Source: an uncultured Lachnospiraceae bacterium
GTDB taxonomy: Bacteria > Bacillota > Clostridia > Lachnospirales > Lachnospiraceae
Reading direction: 5' to 3'
DNA length: 44,504 nucleotides
Assembly (NCBI GenBank): GCA_949502235.1
Contig: CATBDC010000031.1
Location: forward strand, 1 to 44,504
In this document: positions 29,642 to 39,114 of the stretch, one piece after another
Layout: every line of letters begins with the position of its first letter
Position numbering within the stretch: the stretch's first letter is position 1
Translations under genes and position numbers: made by a program
The notes under the pieces: generated by a model
What the model was told of the DNA's origin: nothing
What the model saw: the letters and a program-made list of their open reading frames with translations, nothing else
The model's database searches: none

Positions 29642-32600
29642 ATGCAGGAGCTAGTAAGAGAATATTTAAGCAATGTAAAAAGTAGAAGAAAGAGACGCAG
29701 AAGAATAACCATTACCATAGCGGTATTCGCAGTGCTCGTAGTAGGCAGCGTAGTCTGGAGCTTGGCGCGGATGGGAATAGCTATGACAGGCGACCCCAAG
29801 TGCGGCGTGGAAGAGCACACCCACAGCGATGTCTGCTACACAGACACATTAGTCTGCGGGATGGAAGAAAGCGCAGGGCACACCCACAGCGATGCCTGCT
29901 ACCAGACAGAGTCCACACTGGTCTGCGGCATGGAAGAGTCAGAAGAGCATGTGCATGACGAGAGCTGCTATGCCGCGTCACAGACACTTATCTGCGGACA
30001 GGAAGAAAGCACGGGGCACACTCATACAGACGCATGTCATGACAAAGCCCTCTCCTGCGGAAAAGCAGAGCATACACATACAGAGGACTGCTTCATTGAT
30101 TCCGGCGCAGACGTAGAGGATGCTTCCGTTTGGGATGCACAGTACGCAGGCGTAGAGTGGAAGGATGCATGGGGCGAGGATCTGGCAGCAGCAGCCCAGA
30201 TGCAGGTTGGATATAAAGAAAGCACAAAGAACTATATCGTTGCCGAAGACGGAAGCCACAAAGGCTATACCCGCTACGGACAGTTCGTGGGAGACGCATA
30301 CGCAGACTGGGACGCACCGTTCGTAAACTTCTGCCTCCACTATGCAGGACTGGAAGCTTCGAATATGTTCCCGAACGAAAAGGTGACCGCACAGTGGTAT
30401 GACACATTTGTAAAAGCAAATGAAGAAAACCAGAAATATCTCACAGCCCCGGCAGGCTACGAGCCAAAGCCAGGCGATATCATTTTCTTCCATAAAGAAG
30501 GCGAAGAGACAGATACACAGATGGGAATCGTTTCTTCCTACGATAAGGAGAAAAATGAAATCAAGGTCATCGAAGGCAACAGCGGCAATGAAGTAAAAGA
30601 AAACAAATACGATATAGGCGACCAGTACATTTCTTCCTATATGATGGTAACCGAGATGGAAAAGGCATACAAACCGTCAGACGCAGGCGAAGGAAGTGCA
30701 GGGGAGAACACAGAAGCCCCGGAAGATACATCACAGATATTTACAACAGAGGAAAATGCAGAAGAGATCTGGGCCTATGAAAATTCTTACGAGGATGACA
30801 CTATCGTAATCCATGTAAGGGCAGGCGAAGGCGTAGTTCCGGAAGGCGCTGAATTATCCGTCACACCGATTGAGCAGAAGGAAGTTACATCGGATATGAC
30901 AGAGGAAGAGGCGGCAGAGGCAGAGAAGGTCAATGAGCAGTATGAGCTCACCAACCAGAAGCTTCAGGAGGAAAGCGAGAAGAAACAGGAAACACTGGAA
31001 GGATTCCTTGCATATGATATCTGCTTTATCGTGGACGGCGAAGAGGTAGAGCCAAGCGGTGACGTTAAGGTGACCATGGACTTCAAAGAAGCTACAAAAC
31101 CGGAAGGAGTATCAGAAAATGCAGTCGTTGCGGTAAATCACTTGAAGGAAGATGAAAATGCTGCAGACGGAATCGTAGTGGAGGATCTGACAGCGAAAGA
31201 TGAAACCACTATTGTTACATCAGAAGAGAATGCACCAGTGGAGAAAATAGAATTGGTTGCAGAGAGTTTTTCTACATTTGTAATTAGATGGTATAAGTAT
31301 ACTTATGACGACAAAGGAAACGAGATTATTAATTTAGAAACGCTAGGAAATATCGAAATTGAGTACTATGATTTGAACGATCAGAAACTCGAGATTGAAA
31401 AAGAGCAAAAGATCGAATTCCAAAGTGACTATAGTCAGGTTCGATTATTAGAAGTTTTTGATGGAAATATAGTATATAGTGGCAAAACGTATAGTTATAA
31501 AGACGTAAAGTTGTCTATAAATCAAAGTGAATACGTTAGTGTTGAGACTATTCAATATAATTCGGGAGAAGATGCTCTAATCTTTTTGGATTCTGAAGGT
31601 AGGAGTTATAAATATGATGTGAAAAATGATAGTGCTAGAATAAAAGTCATATGTGCTCCGAGTTCAGAGCTAAATGTAGATCTGGGATTTGCTACTGTTA
31701 AATTATCTAAAGAAATTGAACGTGTAGATGAAAATGGAAAAGCAATAAATATTAGTGCTGATGAAACAATTTCATTAAGTCAAGGTGTTCCGCGCGCTTT
31801 AGAAGATGTACTAAATCAGAGAATAACGGATAGTAATGGAAAAAAATATCAATACAAAAAGGCATGGGTAGACTTAACAACGTTTGGTCCGGGTTTCCAA
31901 GAAATTAAGAGTATAGCGTATATGGAAGGAGGAGTGATAGCGTTCTACGATGGTAATGACAATACTATTCTTACTTGTGGGTTATCAGAAGGAGCTGTTA
32001 GATTAAAGATTGAATATGGCCCTCTTATTGGCTTAGCGATATCAGATGATCAAATTACAGAAGATGGTAATTTAACGTTAGATGTAGGCGGCAATATAGA
32101 TAGCATAATTGGAGAAGCACAAAAAGAAGGAAAACGGGTTGAATATATATGGGAGAAAAGCATAAATGGAGGAGATTATGAAGAGGTTCAATCAGTAAGA
32201 TATGAGGATATGACTACTATTTCAGCCGATGGTAAATCACTTAATGTTCCTTTAGACAATGGAGGTTTGTCAAGAACAAGAAGTTCAGTAAAATATAGAG
32301 CTAAATTAGTAGCAATTGATGAGAGTGGGAGTTCGCAGACTCTTGCAGAAGCTAAACCATATTCCGTGCCATATTATAGCGAAGTTCAAAATGGAAGCTT
32401 TGAAAGTCCGGTTGTAAAAGAACTGACTAAGCAACAAATCGGTATGGAGGATGTGCCGGGATGGAAAACGACAGATTTACTAGGAAGTCAAGGAGATGGC
32501 GCTAGCTGTATTGAAATAGTTCGTGCTAACGAGGCAGGTGGCGTGGCAACGGAATATGGGGAGGCAGTTATTTTTGCTGATGAAGGAAAACAGTTTGCAG

Positions 32601-34447
32601 AGATCAATGCAGAGGGAAATGGGGCATTGTACCAAGATGTGATAACGCTTAAGGGCAGACCTTTAGATTATTATTTTTCTCACAGAGGGCGAATCAATTC
32701 GAATACAAATGGTTTTGATCAGATGTATGTTGTTATAATACCTACAGGTTTAGCAATGAAAGGGCTTCATGGTGACAATAATCCAATAGATACCAACGGC
32801 GAAGTAGGTGAGTTATTGCAACTGTCCGAAGAAGAACGGAATAGTAAAGGTATATATGTACAGCCTTATGTAGCATCACCAAGAATATGGCAAAGGAATC
32901 ATGATGTATATATTCCTACGTCAAGTATGACACGATTCTTCTTTGTTTCAAATCAACCGGCCTTGCCATCATATGGAAACTTTATAGATAATGTAACATT
33001 TAGTCAGAACATGCCAACGCCAACTGTAGATAAATTTAATCTAAGGGTTGAGAAGACGGTTAAAGGACTTAATGCGGAGGAACTTGAAAAATTAAAGGAT
33101 AGCTTAACTTTTAGCGTTGAAGTTAAAGATTCCCAAAATAAGAATTATATAGGAAATAAAGACAGCAAAGATGGCTTATTGGTGGGAGATAAAGTGACTG
33201 TAAGCGCAAAAGACATGATTTGGTACGCAGACAAAGAAGATTCCTTTACAGGCTATTATAATTATATTGATAATCCTATAAACGGAACATATACAATAAC
33301 CGTGACTGAAAATGCAGGTACGACAAGTGTAGAGGGGTATACATTATCAAGTACAACAAGTAAAACCACTGTGACCACACCTACTGATACGGGAAATCAG
33401 GAGGATATAAAGGATGGTTCAAATACGACTGTAGTTAGTAAACAAAGAGTTAGGATTAATTTTACTAATACGTATGTTAAGGAAAACGTTAAACCGGCTG
33501 CAACTAAAAAGATCAACTTTACTAAAATATGGAAAGATTTTGATGACAAATACGATACAAGGCCGGATAAGTTAGAGGTTGAATTGGTTGGTCAGATACC
33601 TGATAAAGAAAATGAGGATGGTTTGCATGAGCTTACAACTGTGGAATTAGAGAGTTTGCTTAAGGACTTGTTAGATGGTGAGCCACCGAAGACTTTGGAT
33701 CAGATTTTACACAAAGAAGTTACACCTGACGAGAAGGGTAATTGGAAATGTACATGGGAAAGTATTCCTGTATATTTTGACAAGGCCGGAACTATAGAGA
33801 TTAAGTGGTCAGTTAAAGAAACATTAACAGGCAATCAATATAAGCCAGAAACATCTGGAGAATTAGAAACGGAGAGTAAGCTTTTAGAAAAGAATAAGCC
33901 AGAAGCGGAAAAGGATGATGAATATTCTATCACTAATGTTTTAGATGATGAAGCTATGAAGAACTGGAGAATGGTAAAACATAGTACATCCGATAAGAAC
34001 AAAACGCTTCAAGGTGCTGAATTTGCTATGAGTAGTGCTTCCTTACCTTCGGAGATTGTTGCAACAGGTATTTCAAAGGAAGATGGAGAAATTGAATGGA
34101 AACCTGTTAATGGCACAGTGGCTGAGTGGAGTAACTTTAAAAAGACATTGGATGGACGATACATTATATCCGAGACAAAAGCACCAGAGGGATATTCTCG
34201 TAATGAGAGAGGCTGGGAGGTAGAGTTTGTTAATGGAATTTTAGATATAAAAACACAGACAGACATAAGTAAGGAAACAGAGGATGGAATTGTGTTTTAT
34301 ATCGGAAATACAGCTGTATATGCTCTTCCAGATTCAGGCGGTTCCGGAATCTACTTGTATATGTTCAGCGGCATACTGCTCATGGCAGTTGCAGTGCTGA
34401 TAACATATAAAAATAAAAAAAGGCGCAAGGGGGTGCTGAGAAGTTAA
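29642..34447 (+). CDS. Large cell-wall-anchored adhesin with Cys/His repeats and CHAP-like domain (pilus tip candidate)
   Basis: 1601 residues. A basic N-terminus and hydrophobic segment (RITITIAVFAVLVVGSVVWS) lead to five repeats of the form CGxEE...HxHxxxC (54-150). Residues about 200-340 resemble a CHAP/NlpC domain (YADWDAPFVNFCLHYAG, PKPGDIIFF), but the Cys and His sites hold Asp and Gln. Residues about 915-1125 (VQNGSFESPVV, EDVPGWKTTD, FAEINAEGNGALYQ) look like a jelly-roll binding module. Then come pilin-like domains (NLRVEKTVKGLNAEELEKL; KKINFTKIWKDFDDKYDTRP; YIISETKAPEGYS with the isopeptide Glu). The end is a sortase signal: LPDSG, hydrophobic helix, KKRRKG. Codon use shifts to AT-rich between about 31200 and 34320. 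Confidence 0.85.
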   Translation: MQELVREYLSNVKSRRKRRRRITITIAVFAVLVVGSVVWSLARMGIAMTGDPKCGVEEHTHSDVCYTDTLVCGMEESAGHTHSDACYQTESTLVCGMEESEEHVHDESCYAASQTLICGQEESTGHTHTDACHDKALSCGKAEHTHTEDCFIDSGADVEDASVWDAQYAGVEWKDAWGEDLAAAAQMQVGYKESTKNYIVAEDGSHKGYTRYGQFVGDAYADWDAPFVNFCLHYAGLEASNMFPNEKVTAQWYDTFVKANEENQKYLTAPAGYEPKPGDIIFFHKEGEETDTQMGIVSSYDKEKNEIKVIEGNSGNEVKENKYDIGDQYISSYMMVTEMEKAYKPSDAGEGSAGENTEAPEDTSQIFTTEENAEEIWAYENSYEDDTIVIHVRAGEGVVPEGAELSVTPIEQKEVTSDMTEEEAAEAEKVNEQYELTNQKLQEESEKKQETLEGFLAYDICFIVDGEEVEPSGDVKVTMDFKEATKPEGVSENAVVAVNHLKEDENAADGIVVEDLTAKDETTIVTSEENAPVEKIELVAESFSTFVIRWYKYTYDDKGNEIINLETLGNIEIEYYDLNDQKLEIEKEQKIEFQSDYSQVRLLEVFDGNIVYSGKTYSYKDVKLSINQSEYVSVETIQYNSGEDALIFLDSEGRSYKYDVKNDSARIKVICAPSSELNVDLGFATVKLSKEIERVDENGKAINISADETISLSQGVPRALEDVLNQRITDSNGKKYQYKKAWVDLTTFGPGFQEIKSIAYMEGGVIAFYDGNDNTILTCGLSEGAVRLKIEYGPLIGLAISDDQITEDGNLTLDVGGNIDSIIGEAQKEGKRVEYIWEKSINGGDYEEVQSVRYEDMTTISADGKSLNVPLDNGGLSRTRSSVKYRAKLVAIDESGSSQTLAEAKPYSVPYYSEVQNGSFESPVVKELTKQQIGMEDVPGWKTTDLLGSQGDGASCIEIVRANEAGGVATEYGEAVIFADEGKQFAEINAEGNGALYQDVITLKGRPLDYYFSHRGRINSNTNGFDQMYVVIIPTGLAMKGLHGDNNPIDTNGEVGELLQLSEEERNSKGIYVQPYVASPRIWQRNHDVYIPTSSMTRFFFVSNQPALPSYGNFIDNVTFSQNMPTPTVDKFNLRVEKTVKGLNAEELEKLKDSLTFSVEVKDSQNKNYIGNKDSKDGLLVGDKVTVSAKDMIWYADKEDSFTGYYNYIDNPINGTYTITVTENAGTTSVEGYTLSSTTSKTTVTTPTDTGNQEDIKDGSNTTVVSKQRVRINFTNTYVKENVKPAATKKINFTKIWKDFDDKYDTRPDKLEVELVGQIPDKENEDGLHELTTVELESLLKDLLDGEPPKTLDQILHKEVTPDEKGNWKCTWESIPVYFDKAGTIEIKWSVKETLTGNQYKPETSGELETESKLLEKNKPEAEKDDEYSITNVLDDEAMKNWRMVKHSTSDKNKTLQGAEFAMSSASLPSEIVATGISKEDGEIEWKPVNGTVAEWSNFKKTLDGRYIISETKAPEGYSRNERGWEVEFVNGILDIKTQTDISKETEDGIVFYIGNTAVYALPDSGGSGIYLYMFSGILLMAVAVLITYKNKKRRKGVLRS

Positions 34448-34582
34448 AGTATGAAACAACTTTTTAGCGGTCCTTGTACCGCAAAAGTGAGTGCGTGACG
34501 AGCACGAACAAAACAGTGTGCAAGACACGCACACAGTAACAAAATGGTAAAAACCATAAAGGAAAGAAAAGGAGAGAAAGAT
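34448..34582. other. Spacer between adhesin and backbone pilin
   Basis: Contains the hairpin GCGGTCCTTGTACCGC (about 34468-34483), and ends in AAAGGAGAGAAAGAT, a strong ribosome binding site for the pilin. No clear promoter is seen. Confidence 0.45.
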
Positions 34583-36061
34583 ATGAAGAAATTCAAGAAA
34601 ATTTTCGCAGTGTTAATGACACTGGCAATGGTACTCGGAATGAGTATGACAACTTTTGCAGCAAATTCGGTTGATATTCCGGTAAAGGACGCTGCTGAAG
34701 GAACATCATTCAAACATTTACAATTAATAGCGCCAGATACAAGTGCTGCAACAGGTTGGAAATTTACAACACCAGAAATTGCTGCTAATTTTAAAACAGC
34801 ATTAGGAGTTTCAGATGATCAGACAGCAATCTGGATGCTTGTTAAGAAGACAGATGCAACTAACACTAACATTCCTGCAACTATAACAGAAGCAGCATCA
34901 GATGATCAGGTTAAAAATGCTATTACTGCAGTAGCTAATGCAGGATATGCTTTAGTAGAGGGAAAAACTGTATCAGACGCAGGTGTATATTACATTAGAG
35001 CAGATAAAGCAGGTTATGCATACAATCCAATGGCAGCATATGTAAGCTTTGGTTATACTAACGGAGAGGTATCTAGCTTAACAACAGAGGGTGTTACAGT
35101 AAAAGGTTCAGAGATTTCTACAACAAAAACAAGTGACGAAGCAAATAAAGTTACAGAGATCGGACGTAGAGAAACATACTATGTAAGTTCAACAATACCA
35201 TTTGTACCGTTAGGAGATGATGTTAGATCATATGCTGTAAAAGATACAATTACAGGTGCAGAATATGTAGTAGATAACGACAATAAGGTAACATTGAATG
35301 TATATTATGGAAAGACTGTGGATGAGGTTAAAGCAGGAGGTCTTACACCAAACGCTACATTTACAGCAGAAGTAACAGATACTACAAAAGATAGCAAAGA
35401 TGCACAGACATTTACAGCAGATTTATCAAGTGTATTAGCTGCGAATACTTATGCTAATAGTCCTATTGTAATTACTTATCAGGCAATTGTAACAGATGTA
35501 GTTGTTGGTAATGATGTTTCTATTGGAAAAGCAGATAATGATGGTAATGTAGATGGTTCATTTGGTTCAAATACTGAAAACCTTTATACAGCAAAGATTA
35601 CAATTAATAAAATAGATGAGAAGAATCCGGAGACTAAACTTGCAGGTGCTGGATTTATTATCAGCAAGACTGTAGATGGTAATGTTCAGTATGCAACATT
35701 TGATGATAACAACAAGTTGTCAGGATGGGTAACGGAAGAATCACGGGCAATAGAAGTCTTTACAGCAGGCGAGGATGGAACTTTAACTGTAAGTGGTCTT
35801 GATGAAGGCACATATCATATTACAGAGAAGACTGCTCCGGATGGATATTCAATCCGTGATGGAATTGAAGATGTTGTGCTTACAGTTGACGGTACAGCTA
35901 CCGCAGAGATTAGTGCTACAAAAACAGTAGAGGATACAACACTTGCATCCCTTCCAGGAACTGGTGGTATCGGTACTACTATCTTCACAATCGGCGGATG
36001 TGCAATCATGATTATTGCAGCAGCATTATTCTTCGCAAGCCGCAGAAAAGCTGCTAAATAA
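34583..36061 (+). CDS. Major (backbone) pilin with LPGTG signal
   Basis: About 492 residues from the ATG at 34583 (AAAGGAGAGAAAGAT before it); an in-frame ATG at 34544 lacks a ribosome binding site and would put charged residues before the signal peptide. A signal peptide (MKKFKKIFAVLMTLAMVLG) cuts near TFAAN. The body has Fim/SpaA-type isopeptide domains, including the DTITGAEYVV-type middle domain and the C-terminal LAGAGFIISKTVDGNVQYAT to GTYHITEKTAPDGYSI, where the Glu of ITEKTAP closes an isopeptide bond. It ends LPGTG, a hydrophobic helix and SRRKAAK. Class C sortase would polymerise it. A and T-rich codons fit high expression or import. Confidence 0.9.
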   Translation: MKKFKKIFAVLMTLAMVLGMSMTTFAANSVDIPVKDAAEGTSFKHLQLIAPDTSAATGWKFTTPEIAANFKTALGVSDDQTAIWMLVKKTDATNTNIPATITEAASDDQVKNAITAVANAGYALVEGKTVSDAGVYYIRADKAGYAYNPMAAYVSFGYTNGEVSSLTTEGVTVKGSEISTTKTSDEANKVTEIGRRETYYVSSTIPFVPLGDDVRSYAVKDTITGAEYVVDNDNKVTLNVYYGKTVDEVKAGGLTPNATFTAEVTDTTKDSKDAQTFTADLSSVLAANTYANSPIVITYQAIVTDVVVGNDVSIGKADNDGNVDGSFGSNTENLYTAKITINKIDEKNPETKLAGAGFIISKTVDGNVQYATFDDNNKLSGWVTEESRAIEVFTAGEDGTLTVSGLDEGTYHITEKTAPDGYSIRDGIEDVVLTVDGTATAEISATKTVEDTTLASLPGTGGIGTTIFTIGGCAIMIIAAALFFASRRKAAK

Positions 36062-36110
36062 TTAAAGTAAAACGTATTGTATATATTTACTTAATATTTT
36101 TACTTAGCTT

Positions 36111-36131
36111 CGGGGCGGGGGTTCCGCCCCG
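36111..36131 (+). terminator. GC-rich hairpin after the backbone pilin
   Basis: CGGGGCGG (36111-36118) pairs with CCGCCCCG (36124-36131). No T-run follows, so it may be a partial terminator or 3' stabiliser that keeps pilin mRNA above sortase mRNA. Confidence 0.5.
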
Positions 36132-36150
36132 GGGCGCAAAAAGAGAGCGG

Positions 36151-36283
36151 GTTACTGTTCATACAGAACTTTGCATTTACTGCAAAGTTCGTAAGAAAGT
36201 GATTCAGGTGTGAGCAAATCCCATTCGCGAAGCGAATTATAAATGGATTTGCGAAAGTTATTGCGAACAGAGTGAGCAATAAC
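36151..36283 (+). repeat. Structured MITE-like repeat, copy 3
   Basis: 133 bases, opposite in direction to copies 1 and 2, lying inside the pilus operon between pilin and sortase. Stems: AACTTTGC/GCAAAGTT, ATTCGC/GCGAAT, GTTATTGC/GCAATAAC; the core GATTCAGGTGTGAGCAAATC is identical to copy 1. All three stems differ from copy 1 in sequence but keep pairing. No target duplication is recognised. As it is transcribed within the operon it could shape mRNA processing. Confidence 0.85.
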
Positions 36284-36308
36284 TATTACAACAGCAAGGA
36301 GAGTCCGG

Positions 36309-37199
36309 ATGAAAAAGAGAACCAGTAAAATTTGTATATCGATTTTATTTTTAGCCGGGTTGTCCTTGCTGCTGTATCCATTTTTAGCCAATCAGTGGAA
36401 CAGCTACAGACAGAAAAGACTGATGAGTAATTATGACCAGACAGTAGCTGAGATGGAGGCCTCGGGGATGATTGACTACGAGGCCCAGCAGGAGGCAGCA
36501 GTACAGTATAATGACGCGCTGCTCCCCAGTATCCTTCCTGATTCCTTTGCCATAGCGGAGGCATCAGAGGAGGATGAGGCATACATGAAGTGCCTCAATA
36601 TCACCGGGGACGGCATGATGGGGACAGTAGAGATTCCCAAGATTAAGGTAAAGCTTCCGATTTATCATACCACGAATGATGACGTGCTGCAGAGTGCGGC
36701 AGGGCATCTGGAGGGAAGCTCCCTTCCGGTAGGCGGGGAAAATACACATGCAGTCATATCTGCCCACAGGGGACTTCCCAGCGCGGCGCTGTTTACCGAC
36801 CTGGATAAGATGAAGAAGGGAGACCATTTCCTGCTTCATATCCTGAAGGAAACCCTCTGCTATGAGGTGGATGAGATTACGGTGGTTGAGCCGGAGGAGA
36901 CAGGCGGGCTTGCGGTGGAGGAAGGCATGGACTTAGTAACCCTTCTTACCTGTACGCCCTACGGAGTGAACAGCCACAGGCTTCTTGTGAGGGGACACAG
37001 AGTTCCTTATAACCCGGAGAAGCTTGCGGATGAGAAGGTTCCGCTTAGCAACATGAGCCTCCATACCAGCTATCTGCTGTGGATTGTCCTGGGTCTGGCC
37101 GTTACGGGAGGATTTAGTTTCTACCTATATAAAAGGGAGCGTAAGCGCGAGAGCAGGGAAGCTGCCGCGAAGCTTCCGGAAAAAGGGCAGGGAGATTAG
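36309..37199 (+). CDS. srtC: Class C sortase (pilus polymerase) 1
   Basis: A 296-residue transpeptidase that joins pilin subunits. One N-terminal membrane helix (ICISILFLAGLSLLLYPFLA), then the sortase barrel with SAHRGLPSAALFTDL (catalytic His), LLTCTPYGVNSHRLLVRGHR (Cys and Arg), and a C-terminal membrane helix (LLWIVLGLAVTGGFSFYLY), typical of class C. PDSFAIAEASEED before the barrel may be the lid that covers the active site (Asp and aromatic). It is preceded by AAGGAGAGTCCGG. A second class C sortase follows after 2 bases, about equally long and clearly homologous. Confidence 0.93.
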   Translation: MKKRTSKICISILFLAGLSLLLYPFLANQWNSYRQKRLMSNYDQTVAEMEASGMIDYEAQQEAAVQYNDALLPSILPDSFAIAEASEEDEAYMKCLNITGDGMMGTVEIPKIKVKLPIYHTTNDDVLQSAAGHLEGSSLPVGGENTHAVISAHRGLPSAALFTDLDKMKKGDHFLLHILKETLCYEVDEITVVEPEETGGLAVEEGMDLVTLLTCTPYGVNSHRLLVRGHRVPYNPEKLADEKVPLSNMSLHTSYLLWIVLGLAVTGGFSFYLYKRERKRESREAAAKLPEKGQGD

Positions 37200-37201
37200 A
37201 C

Positions 37202-38092
37202 ATGAAGAGAAAGATATCAACCGTTCTCTTTGGGCTGCTGTTTCTCATAGGCTTTGGGATTCTGGCATATCCCACGGTTGCCAACCAGTGGAACACCTAC
37301 CGCCAGTCGAGACTGATTTCCGGTTATGATGACGCGGTAAGCCAGATGACGGAGGAGGATTTTGACGATGCATGGACAGCGGCCAGGGGCTATAACCAGA
37401 CATTTGCCGAGAACAGCATTTTAAGTGATGTATTTGGTATTGACGAGGCTGATGATATAAAGACAACCGAGTACTGGAAGGTACTGAATGTCGGCGGGGA
37501 CGGTATCATGGGGTACATCACCATACCGAAAATAAATATTAAACTGGCTGTATATCATGGGACTGACACGGATGTACTCCAGACAGGGGTCGGGCACCTG
37601 AATGGGACGAAGCTTCCGGTAGGGGGTGAGAGTAACCACAGTGTCCTTTCTGCCCACAGGGGACTTCCCAGCGCGAAGCTATTTACGGACATCGACCAGC
37701 TAAAGGAGCGGGACAGATTTTATCTGCATATTCTGGATGAGGATATGGCGTATGAGGTGGACCGGATTCTTCCTATGGTTGACAAGGATGATTATGACGC
37801 GCTGGAGGAGGCGCTCAAGGTAGAGGAAGGGCAGGATTATGTGACACTATTCACCTGTACCCCTTACGGGGTGAACAGCCACCGCCTCTTGGTGCGGGGG
37901 CACAGGGTTCCCTATGACGGCGAGCTTGAGACAACGCCTACACAGTCCATGGTACAGGCAATTCAGAACTATTATATGTTATATTTATTACTTGGTCTTG
38001 GAGTGACGGTATTAGCAATATTTGTCATGAGGCGCATTATGAGGGCGAGAGAAGCAAAACGGACCGAGGAGCATAAGGAGGGAAAGAGTTGA
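37202..38092 (+). CDS. srtC: Class C sortase (pilus polymerase) 2
   Basis: A 296-residue paralogue of the preceding gene, with the same layout: N-terminal helix (VLFGLLFLIGFGILAYPTVA), SAHRGLPSAKLFTDI with catalytic His, LFTCTPYGVNSHRLLVRGHR with Cys and Arg, C-terminal helix (YYMLYLLLGLGVTVLAIFVM). The lid candidate is LSDVFGIDEADD. The divergence of the N-terminal halves and lids against the strongly kept catalytic strands suggests different pilin substrates, as when one sortase builds the shaft and the other adds minor pilins. It overlaps the next gene by four bases. Confidence 0.93.
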   Translation: MKRKISTVLFGLLFLIGFGILAYPTVANQWNTYRQSRLISGYDDAVSQMTEEDFDDAWTAARGYNQTFAENSILSDVFGIDEADDIKTTEYWKVLNVGGDGIMGYITIPKINIKLAVYHGTDTDVLQTGVGHLNGTKLPVGGESNHSVLSAHRGLPSAKLFTDIDQLKERDRFYLHILDEDMAYEVDRILPMVDKDDYDALEEALKVEEGQDYVTLFTCTPYGVNSHRLLVRGHRVPYDGELETTPTQSMVQAIQNYYMLYLLLGLGVTVLAIFVMRRIMRAREAKRTEEHKEGKS

Positions 38093-39096
38093 AGATAAGC
38101 AGGAGATTAAAAACAGGATGTGCACTGGCGCTTACGGCATTACTGGCGCTGCCGTGCGTGAATCTGATGCAGACAAAGGCAGCGGGGCCGGTCATTGAGG
38201 ATCAGAAATGTACCCTCACCATAGAGGCCGGGGAGGATTTGACAGGCGGGGATCTGAAGGATGGTATCCCGGTGAAGCTCTATAAGACGGCGGACGTGGA
38301 TGTGTCAGGAACCTTTACTTCATCAGGCATATTTGAAAGCATGGATTTTAATGTGTCCATGGATGGCGAAAAGAACGCTGACCAGTGGAGCGCCCTTGCA
38401 GAGGAAGCGGCACAGAAGCTTAAAGAAGCAGAAAATGAGCCGGCGGCCGCGGAAGGGACAGTAAAAGACGGCAGGGCAGTCATAGAGGGGCTTGAGGTAG
38501 GCATGTACCTGGTAGCGCCCGAGAATACCTTTAATGACGATATGACAGAGGAGTATGTATTTACCCCTTACCTCACGGCTCTTCCAAGCAGTGAGTATAC
38601 ACTGACAGGGGCAGGGAGCGATGAATGGGAATATGACAGGACCATTTCCCTCAAAGGCGAGGCAGAGCCTCAGTTTGGCAGCCTGACTATCAATAAGACA
38701 CTGGACAATTATAACGCTACCCTGGGCCAGGTAACCTGTGTGTTCCAGATTGAAGGAACGGATGAAGACGGAAAGGTATACAGCAACGTGGTAAGTATTA
38801 CCCATGACGGTGCGGGAGACGGTTCTGTTACCGTTGACAATATACCCGCAGGGCTTGAGGTTAAAGTAACAGAAATCTACTCCGGCGCAAGCTACACCTT
38901 GTCAAGCGCAGGAGAAGTAACAGCCCTTATTGTATCAGATGCAGGCGTAGAGGCCGGAGCGAACCCAGCGTCAGTAAGCTTCTCAAACAGCTATGACGGC
39001 GGAAACCGGGGCGGATACGGCGTGACGAATCATTTTGAGGTGCAGGAAGACGGAGAATGGCAGTGGGAGAATCCCACCGCTCCTGCGGTTCAGTAG
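38089..39096 (+). CDS. Minor pilin or fibre-associated secreted protein
   Basis: A 335-residue protein starting at TTG, which overlaps the sortase stop (TTGA) and follows AAGGAGGGAAAGAG. A signal peptide (TGCALALTALLALPCVNLMQ) ends near TKAA. The first domain has a pilin-like N-terminal strand (TIEAGEDLTGGDLKDGIPVK) and the EGLEVGMYLVAPE turn. The second (GSLTINKTLDNYNATLGQVT, VTVDNIPAGLEVKVTEIYSG) is a Cna-B/DUF5979-like isopeptide fold with a TE motif. There is no LPxTG and no C-terminal helix, so it must be held by another protein or released. Confidence 0.75.
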   Translation: MKISRRLKTGCALALTALLALPCVNLMQTKAAGPVIEDQKCTLTIEAGEDLTGGDLKDGIPVKLYKTADVDVSGTFTSSGIFESMDFNVSMDGEKNADQWSALAEEAAQKLKEAENEPAAAEGTVKDGRAVIEGLEVGMYLVAPENTFNDDMTEEYVFTPYLTALPSSEYTLTGAGSDEWEYDRTISLKGEAEPQFGSLTINKTLDNYNATLGQVTCVFQIEGTDEDGKVYSNVVSITHDGAGDGSVTVDNIPAGLEVKVTEIYSGASYTLSSAGEVTALIVSDAGVEAGANPASVSFSNSYDGGNRGGYGVTNHFEVQEDGEWQWENPTAPAVQ

Positions 39097-39114
39097 GAAG
39101 GAGCTGCGATAGGA

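Noticed and set aside
29781-30493. Minus-strand frames rich in Cys, Arg and Ser opposite the adhesin N-terminus
   Set aside because: They arise from the repeated Cys/His codons of the adhesin read backwards; no start sites.
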